A stretch of 64,000 nt of DNA from Mycobacterium sp. DL440 (GTDB lineage: Bacteria; Actinomycetota; Actinomycetes; Mycobacteriales; Mycobacteriaceae): NCBI RefSeq assembly GCF_011745145.1, contig NZ_CP050191.1, forward strand, positions 5,968,473 to 6,032,472, given 5' to 3'. Position 1 is the stretch's first letter, and the number at the start of each line of letters is the position of its first letter. Of this stretch, positions 9,901 to 16,326 are shown one piece after another. The notes beneath the pieces were generated by a model that was not told the origin of the DNA, ran no database searches, and saw only the letters and a list, made by a program, of their open reading frames with translations. The position numbers were made by a program, and so were the translations under genes.

Positions 9901-9978
9901 GAACGCCAGGACTACGAGCGTGGCGAGCACACCGATAATCAGCCGTGACAGAGTCAGGGTGTGTTCGAGACTCTCCAC
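6961..9978 (-). CDS. etfD: EtfD: membrane iron-sulfur electron-transfer flavoprotein:quinone oxidoreductase
   Basis: A protein of 1005 residues matching M. tuberculosis Rv0338c (EtfD, also called IspQ). It passes electrons from EtfBA, reduced by acyl-CoA dehydrogenases, to menaquinone. About six membrane helices fill residues 10-240. Two 4Fe-4S motifs follow: CTECGRCQSQCP near 304 and CTNCGACVEQCP near 407. Then come heterodisulfide-reductase-type CCG domains (CPHCFNTMSREYP near 575, DPCFLGRHN, LCCGAGGARMW). The last about 240 residues are Ala/Pro-rich with five copies of a GLGM-x-x-G-x-KRPG motif. The GTG start at 9978 has GGAGG seven bases upstream. Two operator-like repeats overlap its promoter. 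Confidence 0.9.
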   Translation of the reverse strand: MESLEHTLTLSRLIIGVLATLVVLAFAAKRVQWLTKLISSGQTLGDERGRKDHLVQRFLNQNKEVFAQSKLLKWSIPGLAHFFTMWGFFVLATVYLEAYGVLFNPEFHIPFVGRWAVLGFLQDFFAVAVLAGIIVFAIIRIRKNPEQLGRESRFYGSHNGGAWTILIMIFLVIATYAVFRGAAVNVLGENFPYQSGAFFSDGMAALLAPLGHTANVWLESIALLAHLGVMLAFLLIVLHSKHLHIGLAPINVTFKRLPDGLGPLLPMEYKGEQIDFEDPSEDAVFGKGRIEDFTWKANLDMATCTECGRCQSQCPAWNTGKPLSPKLLIMNLRDHLFAKAPYIIEGKPMPEEGSVDFAALGDSLHGHGVPEDGFARIEGSGPEQALRPLVGTAEQGGVIDPDVLWSCTNCGACVEQCPVDIEHIDHIVDMRRYQVMVESEFPGELGVLFKNLETKGNPWGQNAKDRTNWIDEVDFDVPVYGEDVESFDGYEYLFWVGCAGAYEDRAKKTTKAVAELLASSGVKFLVLGTGETCTGDSARRSGNEFLFQQLAAQNVETINELFEGVETVDRKIITTCPHCFNTMSREYPQLGANYTVVHHTQLLNRLVRDKKLVPVKSTGGPEVTYHDPCFLGRHNKVYEAPRELVEASGVTLKEMPRHADRGLCCGAGGARMWMEEHIGKRVNVERTEEAMDTASTIATGCPFCRVMITDGVDDVAAARNVEKAEVLDVAQLLLNSLDKSAITLPEKGTAAKESEKRAEARAEAEAKAEAAAPAVEEAAPAEPAPAAEAPAAPAAAPAPVKGLGMAGAAKRPGAKKAAAPAASAAAAAEAPAAPAAPVKGLGMAGGAKRPGAKKASAPAASAAPAAPAAPAAEAPAAPAAPAAPVKGLGMAAGAKRPGAKKAAPAASAAPAAPAAEAPAAPAPAAAEPAKPETPVVGLGIASGARRPGAKKAAPASPAAAPAAPAAEPAPEPAAEKAEAPAEPAKPEPPVVGLGMKAGVKRPGKR

Positions 9979-9998
9979 AGAAATGCCTCCATTTCGCC

Positions 9999-10041
9999 AG
10001 TTACCCGACGGTAACTTAGGCCTAGTTACCCGTCGGTAACT
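9999..10041 (-). promoter_or_regulatory. Tandem palindromic operator upstream of etfD
   Basis: Two copies of a TTACCnnnnGGTAA dyad are present: AGTTACCCGACGGTAACT at 9999-10016 and AGTTACCCGTCGGTAACT at 10024-10041. Their starts are 25 bases apart and lie 21-63 bases upstream of the etfD GTG. The symmetry and position suggest a TetR-family repressor site, plausibly one sensing acyl-CoA. Confidence 0.7.
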
Positions 10042-10358
10042 TAGCTTCCTTCAGCTCATAGTGACATTTTGGAGTTTCCTACCGCTACCGAGGCTTACCT
10101 AAGTTGAAGCTCACTGTGGGGCAGGTCTCAGCGCGGCGTCGCCCGCCCCCGCAGCCCAGTGCCCTCAAAGAAGCCTGCCTCGGCGGCGCGGCGGCATCGC
10201 TAACACCGCGCTGTGCTCGTCGTTGGTGCAGGGCCACGAAGCGGCCGGGCTCCTCGGAGACCCGGCGAATGAGTCGGCGTCATCGATTTCGCGGACGGCT
10301 TTTCGCCGCGGTCGCTGGGCGGCGGAAAGCTTCGGCGTGACGTTGCTGTCGCGTCAAT
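10042..10358. other. Intergenic region without a recognised gene
   Basis: Upstream flank of etfD and of the truncated gjpA paralogue. A short open frame at 10104-10340 has atypical Arg/Ala-rich composition and no start signal, so I do not call it. Confidence 0.55.
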
Positions 10359-10372
10359 TGGAACGTGTTCCA
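10359..10372 (+). promoter_or_regulatory. KstR-type TetR operator upstream of the gjpA remnant
   Basis: TGGAACGTGTTCCA is a perfect dyad fitting TnnAACnnGTTnnA. It is followed by a T6 run a few bases on, as in the promoter of the intact gjpA-like gene at 5160-5173. It appears to be the retained promoter of the broken paralogue. Confidence 0.5.
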
Positions 10373-10390
10373 GAAATTTTTTGAATGTGA

Positions 10391-10897
10391 CAAGAATGTG
10401 AATACGTCACAGCCAGCCTGACGGTCATTGCCAACGCGCCCGCGGACGTCGACCGGGTTCTCAACTCGGCCGGAGGCCTCATCGACATTCAATTCAAGGG
10501 CAGCACGGGTTCCATCGCCGTCGGCGGCCCGGTACTGAGCCTCATCCTCAAGAGGGCGGAGGCCATTGCCAAGGCCCTCTCCGCGCCGACCGCGGTCACC
10601 GCGGCGCCGGCGTCTCCGACATCGACTGTGTCGACCGGCACAGCCGTATCTACAGACTCGACAGCGGCCAGAGAAGGCGTTGCAACCCAGGGCAGTACCA
10701 AGACGGCGGGTTCTTCGACGACCGGGCAGTCGCGTAACCCGGGTAACCCGGTGAAGAAGGTGAAGTCCGCTCTTTCCGGGGTCGGGAAGAACATCAGTGG
10801 AGCGCTCGGCAAGGAAGCCAAGCGTGCGCCCAGTTCAAAGGGTGCCGACGGTGCGAAGGTCAAGGCCCGGCATGCCAATTCGGGCGGGGCTGAGTGA
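10391..10897 (+). pseudogene. Truncated GjpA-like porin gene (C-terminal remnant)
   Basis: One frame is open from just after a TGA at 10388 to the stop at 10895. It encodes about 168 residues with no credible start codon. The text aligns with the C-terminal half of the gjpA-like gene at 3765. IANAPADVDRVLNSAGGL matches VNLPADFTDTVVNG...GGLL, followed in both by a Gly/Leu helix (VGGPVLSLILKRAEAIAKAL) and a basic Ser/Lys tail (VKKVKSALSGVGKNISGALG). The signal peptide and first half are missing, while a promoter-like segment survives upstream. I infer an internal deletion that fused promoter to 3' end. A short functional product from an unusual start is not excluded. Confidence 0.6.
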
Positions 10898-10919
10898 CCC
10901 CGTAGTCGAGAACTCGGTC

Positions 10920-10945
10920 GGCCCTTGCCCTTTCGGGTAAGGGCC
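10920..10945 (+). terminator. Terminator after the gjpA remnant
   Basis: GGCCCTTGCCC and GGGTAAGGGCC pair with one mismatch around a TTTC loop, 22 bases after the remnant's stop. Confidence 0.55.
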
Positions 10946-10967
10946 CGTCGCTGGTGTCGGTTGACCC

Positions 10968-11001
10968 ACAGGCCTATTCCTTCGCCAAGGAGAGGGCCTG
11001 T
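10968..11001 (-). terminator. Terminator after iniR
   Basis: ACAGGCC and GGCCTGT form the outer stem and TCCTT/AAGGA an inner stem, directly beyond the iniR stop. Confidence 0.5.
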
Positions 11002-11003
11002 TA

Positions 11004-13499
11004 CTAGTCCTGCGGCGCAAGCATCGCCCTCAGCATCGACAACATCTCGGTGCGCGACTCGGCGCCGAGGCGTCGCCGGATCCGGGCCACATGATGCTCG
11101 ACGGTCTTCGCCGAGATGAACAACTGGCTGCCGATGTCGCGGTAGGGCATTCCGAGCAGCAGCAGTTCGGCCACCTCCCGCTCGCGGTCGGACAACTTGG
11201 TCGACGCCGGAGCCGGCGCCTGGGGTACGGCGCCCAGAGGGGTCGCCACGGCGACCTCGACCTCATCAACCGCGCTGGTCTGTTTGAGATCGCGGGCCAG
11301 TTGCAACATCGCCTGGGACACCCGGGCATCCGGGGTCTGCAGTGCGGCCTGGCTGGCCAGTCGGGTGCCGTCCCAGGTCAGGCCGAACTGCGACAGAGCA
11401 CGGGCCGCGGTGGTGACCTCATCGGTGTCGACGTGATTGGCCAGCACCCGCAGCCAGGTGCGCCCGGCAGTGGCCAGCGCGCGGGCGAACGCGCTCTGTG
11501 TGGCCGCGGTGGTCAGCGACTGCCCGTGCGGGGCGACGGCTCCGGGCGAGTTGGCCAGGATTCCGGCGTGCACACCGGCCCAGTGCAGCGGCACCGACCA
11601 CAACACCGGATTACCCAGCGCCGCAAGCAGGCTCCACGCCTCGGACAACGTGTGTTCCAGGCGATCGACCTGACGCATCCTGGCGCCGGCCACCCACAAC
11701 TCACCCAGCGGAAGCATCGAGAACAGGTCGATCGAATACTCGGCCAGCACCTCGACCGCGGCATACCAGTGCTTCTGGACAGCGCCGCTGTCCCCGCTGC
11801 GCCGGGCGATTGCGGTACGCAGCGCCGCGGCCCACAACGCGTCTCTCCGGTGCAGATCTTCACCCGCTTCGGCGGCGGCAGCGTCGGCGCCGGCCGCGCC
11901 GAGCTGACCATCCTGCATCTTCACCCAACCCAACAACAGGCGGTGGCGCGCCGCGCTGAACGCCTCCTCACCCGCGCCGCCTGCCCGCACCGCGCGGCTG
12001 ATCACACTGCGTGCCCGCACCGAGTCGCCACCGTGCAGTGCCGCCAGGGTCACCAGCGCCGCCGGGGTATCGGGGGCCACACCGCTGGCCTGGTACTCAG
12101 TGGTGACCGCCTGCCCCAGCCGGGCCACGGTCACGGCGAACGGCTGATCCAACGACAGCACCAGACCTTCGGACAGGCTGCGCGCCGCCCTCGCCGTCGA
12201 GGTGGGTGGTCCGGTCACCTCGGAGCTCGACGAAGCCCGCGCCGCTTCGCCGTCGCCGGCGGCGAGGAAGGCTGTCGTGGCGGCTGAGCTGATCAAGGTG
12301 TCGGGAGCGGGGCCGAGCCACCGGAACAGGTCGGCGGCCTGGGCTGCGCCGCCATCGTGCATGGCGACGCTGGCCGCGACCCTGACCGCGATGGCCCGTT
12401 CGGACGGGTCCTCGGACCCGAGCAGTTCATCGGCCATGCGGGCCGCGGTGGTGCAGTCCCCGGCCAGCGCCAGGGCGTCGGCCAGTCGGGTGCTCACTGC
12501 GGCGGCCCCGGCCGTGACCGCGGCGCGGTAGAGCCGGGCGGCCCGCGTGGGCCGGGCGCGATTGTGGGCGGCGTGCTCGGTCAGCGCCTCGGCCAGCCGG
12601 TCATCGCGGAGTCCGTGCTCGGCCAGGCGCACCGCGAGGTCGGCCGACAAGGTCGACAGCTCGAGTTGCGAAGTGAGCAGGGAGATTTCGATCTCGTGAT
12701 GGCGCGCGGTACCGGCGATCTGGGCGAGCGATTCATGAACCAGTCGCACGAACCGCCGGTCGTGGGACGGCTCCACCAACCCGCCGGCGCGGGCCCGATC
12801 CACCAGCACCGACGCCTCCGCGCCGGTCAGACGCAGCGCTGCCGCGACATCGTCGGGGCCGAGATCGTGGCTCAGCGACAGGATCAGCAGCGCATCGCGG
12901 GTGGCGTCGTCAACCCGGCGTAACCGTTGCAGCAATGCGAACCGCGCCGCTTCGGCCGGCGCCTCGACCGCGTCTGCGGCCGCCCGCAACAGAAACGGTA
13001 GGCCCGCGGTTGCCGCGAGCACCGATCTCACGGTTTCCACGGTGGCCGGAGACCCCAGCGCCGTGCTCAGCACCCGGCCCACCTCGGCTGCGGCTAGCGG
13101 CCCGAGTCGCAGCACCGGGTTCTCCCGCTCCAGCGCGGTGGTCAACGCCTGCAACGGTGGGCGGTGGGTCAACGGCTCACACGCCACCACCACAGTCGCC
13201 GATGGATCCGCGACTTTCTCTGCAAGACAGTCGATTTCGGTATCGGCCAGCTGGTCTGCGTCGTCGACGACGAACGCCGCCTCGGGTGCATCGCCCGACC
13301 GGGGTGCACGGGTCAGCACAGTGCGACCGGCCTCGCGCAGTGCGCTGCGGATCTCGGTGAGCACCGTGCTCTTCCCGGTTCCGACGCCGCCGGACAGCAA
13401 CAGCTTGACCGGCGCGGCGGGGTTGGCCAGCACCGCACTGATCGCTGATCGGGCAGCCAACGGGAGCTCCGGAACGGGTTCCGGTGCCGGGGCGGTCAT
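11004..13499 (-). CDS. iniR: IniR: signal-transduction ATPase with LuxR-type DNA-binding domain
   Basis: A protein of 831 residues matching M. tuberculosis Rv0339c and M. marinum IniR in position and architecture. It has an N-terminal P-loop (GGVGTGKST, about 37-45) and Walker B (AFVVDDAD, about 75-82). A long alpha-helical TPR-like middle follows. The C-terminal LuxR helix-turn-helix is LSDREREVAELLLLGMPYR...SAKTVEHHVARIRRRL. IniR is reported to activate the ini genes under cell-wall stress and to respond to trehalose. It is transcribed leftward 10 bases after a membrane Hsp70-like gene, so the two form an operon divergent from the ini genes. No sensor domain other than the helical repeats is visible. 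Confidence 0.87.
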   Translation of the reverse strand: MTAPAPEPVPELPLAARSAISAVLANPAAPVKLLLSGGVGTGKSTVLTEIRSALREAGRTVLTRAPRSGDAPEAAFVVDDADQLADTEIDCLAEKVADPSATVVVACEPLTHRPPLQALTTALERENPVLRLGPLAAAEVGRVLSTALGSPATVETVRSVLAATAGLPFLLRAAADAVEAPAEAARFALLQRLRRVDDATRDALLILSLSHDLGPDDVAAALRLTGAEASVLVDRARAGGLVEPSHDRRFVRLVHESLAQIAGTARHHEIEISLLTSQLELSTLSADLAVRLAEHGLRDDRLAEALTEHAAHNRARPTRAARLYRAAVTAGAAAVSTRLADALALAGDCTTAARMADELLGSEDPSERAIAVRVAASVAMHDGGAAQAADLFRWLGPAPDTLISSAATTAFLAAGDGEAARASSSSEVTGPPTSTARAARSLSEGLVLSLDQPFAVTVARLGQAVTTEYQASGVAPDTPAALVTLAALHGGDSVRARSVISRAVRAGGAGEEAFSAARHRLLLGWVKMQDGQLGAAGADAAAAEAGEDLHRRDALWAAALRTAIARRSGDSGAVQKHWYAAVEVLAEYSIDLFSMLPLGELWVAGARMRQVDRLEHTLSEAWSLLAALGNPVLWSVPLHWAGVHAGILANSPGAVAPHGQSLTTAATQSAFARALATAGRTWLRVLANHVDTDEVTTAARALSQFGLTWDGTRLASQAALQTPDARVSQAMLQLARDLKQTSAVDEVEVAVATPLGAVPQAPAPASTKLSDREREVAELLLLGMPYRDIGSQLFISAKTVEHHVARIRRRLGAESRTEMLSMLRAMLAPQD

Positions 13500-13509
13500 C
13501 AGCGCCGAC

Positions 13510-15288
13510 CTAGGCTCCGCCGCCTGGGGCCTCCGCCGCTGTGGTGGTCACCGGCGGCTGGGTGGTGGTCGGCGGCTTCGTTGTCGTCGGGGGCTGCGTC
13601 GTTGTCGTCGGCGGTTGCGTCGTGGTGGTCGTGGTCGTGGTCGGTTGCGTCGTTGTGGTGGTCGTCGTCGTTGTGGTGGTTGTGGTCGGGCTCGTCGTCG
13701 TGGTGGTCTCCGGCGCGGACGTCGTCGTCTCCGGCGGCGGCGGTGGGGGTGCGATGACCGTGGTGGTCTCAATCCCGTCGGGACCCTCGGTCACGGTGGT
13801 GACCGGCTCAGGCGGCGGCCCCTCCGGGGACGGACCCATCGAATAGGTGGTGCTGGTCTCGGTGACCGGGGTGGAATCTCCCTCGGAGCTGGTCAACGTC
13901 ACTGCGAGGCCGCCCGCGGCCAGCAGCACGGCAGCGGCCGCCGCTCCGAACAGGATCGGTGGCCGTTTGTACCAGGCGAGGGGCGCCGGCGCGGCGGCCG
14001 ACAGCTCCTCGTCGTGGCTGAACTCGACGGGAGGCCGCGCCGCGGTCGTGCCGGGCGCGGCTTCGTACTCGCCGCCCGCATAGGGCACCGGTTCATTGCC
14101 AGGTGCGTCGTCCTGCGACCAGGCCAGGGCGCTCCCCGCATCCCCGTCGTCGGCCGCCGGTTGCGCCATGGTGGCGCCCGCCGCCCAGGCAGCCGGTCCG
14201 AGGCTGGTGGGAGCCATGCCGGTGGGAGCATCGGCAGCCGCCACCTCGGGGGCCATGCCGGTCGGTGCAGCGGCGTCGATGACGCGCTCGGCGACGAGGG
14301 CGGCCCCGAGGGCGGACCGGAGTTGGGGCTGGGCCGTCGTCACCACCGGCGCGCGCAACCGCTCGGACAGGCGCTGGGTCACCAGGGGGATCGCCGCTCC
14401 GCCGCCGACGGTAGCGACCGCGTTCACGCTCGACAACGCAATGTTGTTGCGCTGCAACATGTCTTCGACGGTATCCAGCAGGCCCGCCAGGGGCGCGGAC
14501 ATCAGCTGCTCTAGTTCTGGGCGGGTCACCCTGACGTCAGCGTTGAACCCGGGCAGTTCGGTGGGAATCGCCGTCGCGGTGTCGGCGGACAACCGCTCCT
14601 TGGCGTGCCGACATTCCGCCCGCAGTTTCGCCAGCGAACCGACCGCCGCGGTGCCCGCCGGGTCGGCATCGGTGGCCGTCGCGATCCCGCTGAGCACATG
14701 GTTGAGCAGTGCCTGGTCGATCTGATCGCCGGAGAAATCGGGATAACGCACAGTCGGTCCGATGGTGGCGAAATCGGCTCCGGCGTCGGCGAGTGTCACG
14801 CTCGTGCCGCTGCCGCCGAAATCGCACAACACCACGACGCCGTCGGCAGGTAACCCGGGATCGGCTTGCAGTGCCGCCAGCGCGGTCAAAGAGTCGGGCA
14901 CCAGGCCTGGCGGAATGCCGTGGGGCGACAGCGCGGGCTTGTTGCGGAGTGCGCCGCGCAACGCGCCGACGGTGCTCGGGCCCCAGTGCGCCGGTACCGC
15001 GATCACCACGGGCGCACCGCCGCCGGCGGTGCGGGCCATCACGTCCAGCGCCTCGGCCAGCACCAGTTCACCGCGGTGTTGGGACCCATCGGCGGCGACG
15101 AGAGGCACCGGGTCGCCCACTCGCTCGACGAAGCCGGCCAGCGGCAGCCCGCTGCCGGTGTACTCGCCCACGTCCGGTGCGCGGTCGTTGTGCAGTGTGA
15201 AGATCGATCGGCGGATCACCGGTTGGCGGCCTTCGCGGGCTGCCACCAGGTTGGTCATCCCGATCGACAACCCCAGTGAGTCAGTCAT
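13510..15288 (-). CDS. Membrane-anchored Hsp70-like protein with Thr-rich tail
   Basis: A protein of 592 residues. Residues 1-335 form an actin/Hsp70-type nucleotide-binding domain: LGLSIGMTNLV (phosphate 1), CDFGGSGTSVTL (phosphate 2, about 155) and VATVGGGAAIPLVTQRL (adenosine, about 292). There is no Hsp70 substrate-binding domain. An acidic linker leads to WYKRP (439-443), one membrane helix (444-465) and a tail of about 125 residues made almost only of Thr, Pro and Ser. The ATPase domain should be cytoplasmic and the tail outside. It starts at ATG after GGAGTGACG and is followed 10 bases later by iniR. Function is unknown; a role in envelope stress signalling is inferred from position. 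Confidence 0.82.
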   Translation of the reverse strand: MTDSLGLSIGMTNLVAAREGRQPVIRRSIFTLHNDRAPDVGEYTGSGLPLAGFVERVGDPVPLVAADGSQHRGELVLAEALDVMARTAGGGAPVVIAVPAHWGPSTVGALRGALRNKPALSPHGIPPGLVPDSLTALAALQADPGLPADGVVVLCDFGGSGTSVTLADAGADFATIGPTVRYPDFSGDQIDQALLNHVLSGIATATDADPAGTAAVGSLAKLRAECRHAKERLSADTATAIPTELPGFNADVRVTRPELEQLMSAPLAGLLDTVEDMLQRNNIALSSVNAVATVGGGAAIPLVTQRLSERLRAPVVTTAQPQLRSALGAALVAERVIDAAAPTGMAPEVAAADAPTGMAPTSLGPAAWAAGATMAQPAADDGDAGSALAWSQDDAPGNEPVPYAGGEYEAAPGTTAARPPVEFSHDEELSAAAPAPLAWYKRPPILFGAAAAAVLLAAGGLAVTLTSSEGDSTPVTETSTTYSMGPSPEGPPPEPVTTVTEGPDGIETTTVIAPPPPPPETTTSAPETTTTTSPTTTTTTTTTTTTTQPTTTTTTTTQPPTTTTQPPTTTKPPTTTQPPVTTTAAEAPGGGA

Positions 15289-15358
15289 CAGGCGTCACTC
15301 CTGTTGTCTCGGCCGACCCTCACCCTAACTGCTGAGACATCGAGGGCCCGGCATTGTT

Positions 15359-15396
15359 CCCCTAGTGGCGTCAATCCCCTAATGCCCACCCCCCTA
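15359..15396. promoter_or_regulatory. CCCCTA box cluster in the hsp70-iniR / Rv0340-like divergent promoter
   Basis: Three direct CCCCTA boxes start at 15359, 15376 and 15391 (17 and 15 bases apart), between the divergent starts at 15288 and 15486. The same box recurs upstream of iniB, so it may bind a shared regulator such as IniR. Confidence 0.5.
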
Positions 15397-15485
15397 ATCG
15401 CGGGTGGGCAGGGGTGGGTTCGGCACCGATCCCAGCACCCTCACAGCTGGCTAGCATTCGAAGCGAACTGTTGAGGAGGTGGAGC

Positions 15486-16043
15486 ATGGCGAACACATTG
15501 CTGGACTTTGTGATGTCGCTGGTACGCGACCCCGACGCTGCTGCCCACTATGCCGCCGACCCGGCACAGGCCATCGCCGACGCACATCTGTCGGATGTGA
15601 CCAGCGCGGACGTCAACAATCTGATTCCGGTCGTGTCGGAGTCGTTGTCGACGGCCGGCACCAGCGGCGCGTTCGGTGACCTCGGTGCCCCCGACCCGGG
15701 CGGCAACGTCTGGGCCAGTGGCGCGGCGACTGCGGCATTCGACGCCTTCGGTGATCACGTGCCGGTCGATGCCCCCAACCATGCCTGGGACGCGACGGTG
15801 GGCCAGGTGATCGACCAGTCGGACTCTGTGGACCAGGTGGTGACTTCAGTGTCTTCGGCACCGGCCATCGACGACGCCGGCCTTGCCCACCAGTCGCTCG
15901 ACGACATATCGCTGCAGCTCAACGAGCCGGTCATCGATGATGCGCCGATCGTGGATCCGGCATCGGATGCCGTTTGGGACCATCCGATCGTGGACGACCA
16001 GCACCACACCGACGATGGCGGTGGGTTCGACATCTTCGACTGA
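15486..16043 (+). CDS. IniB-like N-terminal domain protein (Rv0340-like)
   Basis: An acidic protein of 185 residues. The first about 50 residues (ANTLLDFVMSLVRDPDAA, then DPAQAIADAHLSDVTSADVNNL) repeat the pattern seen at the start of IniB, TSLIDFILDLFRSPASAA. The remainder is low-complexity, rich in Asp, Val and Ala, ending HHTDDGGGFDIFD. It corresponds to M. tuberculosis Rv0340, which sits just before iniB. The ATG has GAGGAGG close upstream. A strong stem-loop follows, so it is a separate transcript from iniB although probably co-regulated. The molecular role is unknown; its shared N-terminal domain may be a targeting or assembly element. Confidence 0.8.
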   Translation: MANTLLDFVMSLVRDPDAAAHYAADPAQAIADAHLSDVTSADVNNLIPVVSESLSTAGTSGAFGDLGAPDPGGNVWASGAATAAFDAFGDHVPVDAPNHAWDATVGQVIDQSDSVDQVVTSVSSAPAIDDAGLAHQSLDDISLQLNEPVIDDAPIVDPASDAVWDHPIVDDQHHTDDGGGFDIFD

Positions 16044-16060
16044 ACCTACCCAGCTCTCCC

Positions 16061-16093
16061 ATAAGCGCGCGACCCATGTGGTCGCGCGCTTAT
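16061..16093 (+). terminator. Terminator after the Rv0340-like gene
   Basis: A perfect 14-base stem (ATAAGCGCGCGACC and its complement) with a CATGT loop lies 17 bases after the stop, followed by TGCGTTTT. Confidence 0.85.
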
Positions 16094-16141
16094 TGCGTTT
16101 TACCTGCGAAAACATCAATAGATTTGGGGGTACCACCCGTG

Positions 16142-16197
16142 CCCCTACGCATCCCCTATGCCCCTATTGGGGTAGCCCCCTGCACCCCGGATAGGGG
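16142..16197 (+). promoter_or_regulatory. CCCCTA box cluster upstream of iniB
   Basis: Direct CCCCTA boxes start at 16142, 16153 and 16161 and an inverted copy (TAGGGG) lies at 16192-16197. One box continues into CCCCTATTGGGG, a small dyad. The cluster ends 130 bases before the iniB start and is a candidate activator binding region for the stress-inducible iniBAC promoter. Confidence 0.55.
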
Positions 16198-16326
16198 AGA
16201 TGCGGGGAGGGGAATCGACCCCGTTTCCGGTGCCGCGGCGCACCCATAACGTTGTCTCCAGATCGCCGGAAAGCCCGGCGGGGGACTCACCAGAGACTCC
16301 CAGAAACATTCGAAAGGGTTGGAGAA

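Noticed and set aside
7948..9948. A 666-codon open frame on the plus strand
   Set aside because: It is antisense to etfD, whose frame shows clear iron-sulfur motifs. High GC gives long accidental frames; no domain or start signal is visible.
10091..10109. Possible IdeR iron box (TTAGGTAAGCCT on the minus strand) upstream of etfD
   Set aside because: Only about half of the 19-base consensus matches and the second half-site is absent.
10104..10340. A 78-codon frame in the etfD-gjpA remnant gap
   Set aside because: Arg/Ala-rich with no ribosome site and no recognisable domain; likely chance.
13541..13720. Regular GTCGTGGTGGT-type repeats, possible CRISPR or satellite
   Set aside because: They encode the poly-Thr tail of the Hsp70-like protein in frame; there are no spacers.
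12901..14514. A 537-codon plus-strand frame
   Set aside because: Antisense to iniR and the Hsp70-like gene, with Arg/Gly-rich text typical of a shadow frame.
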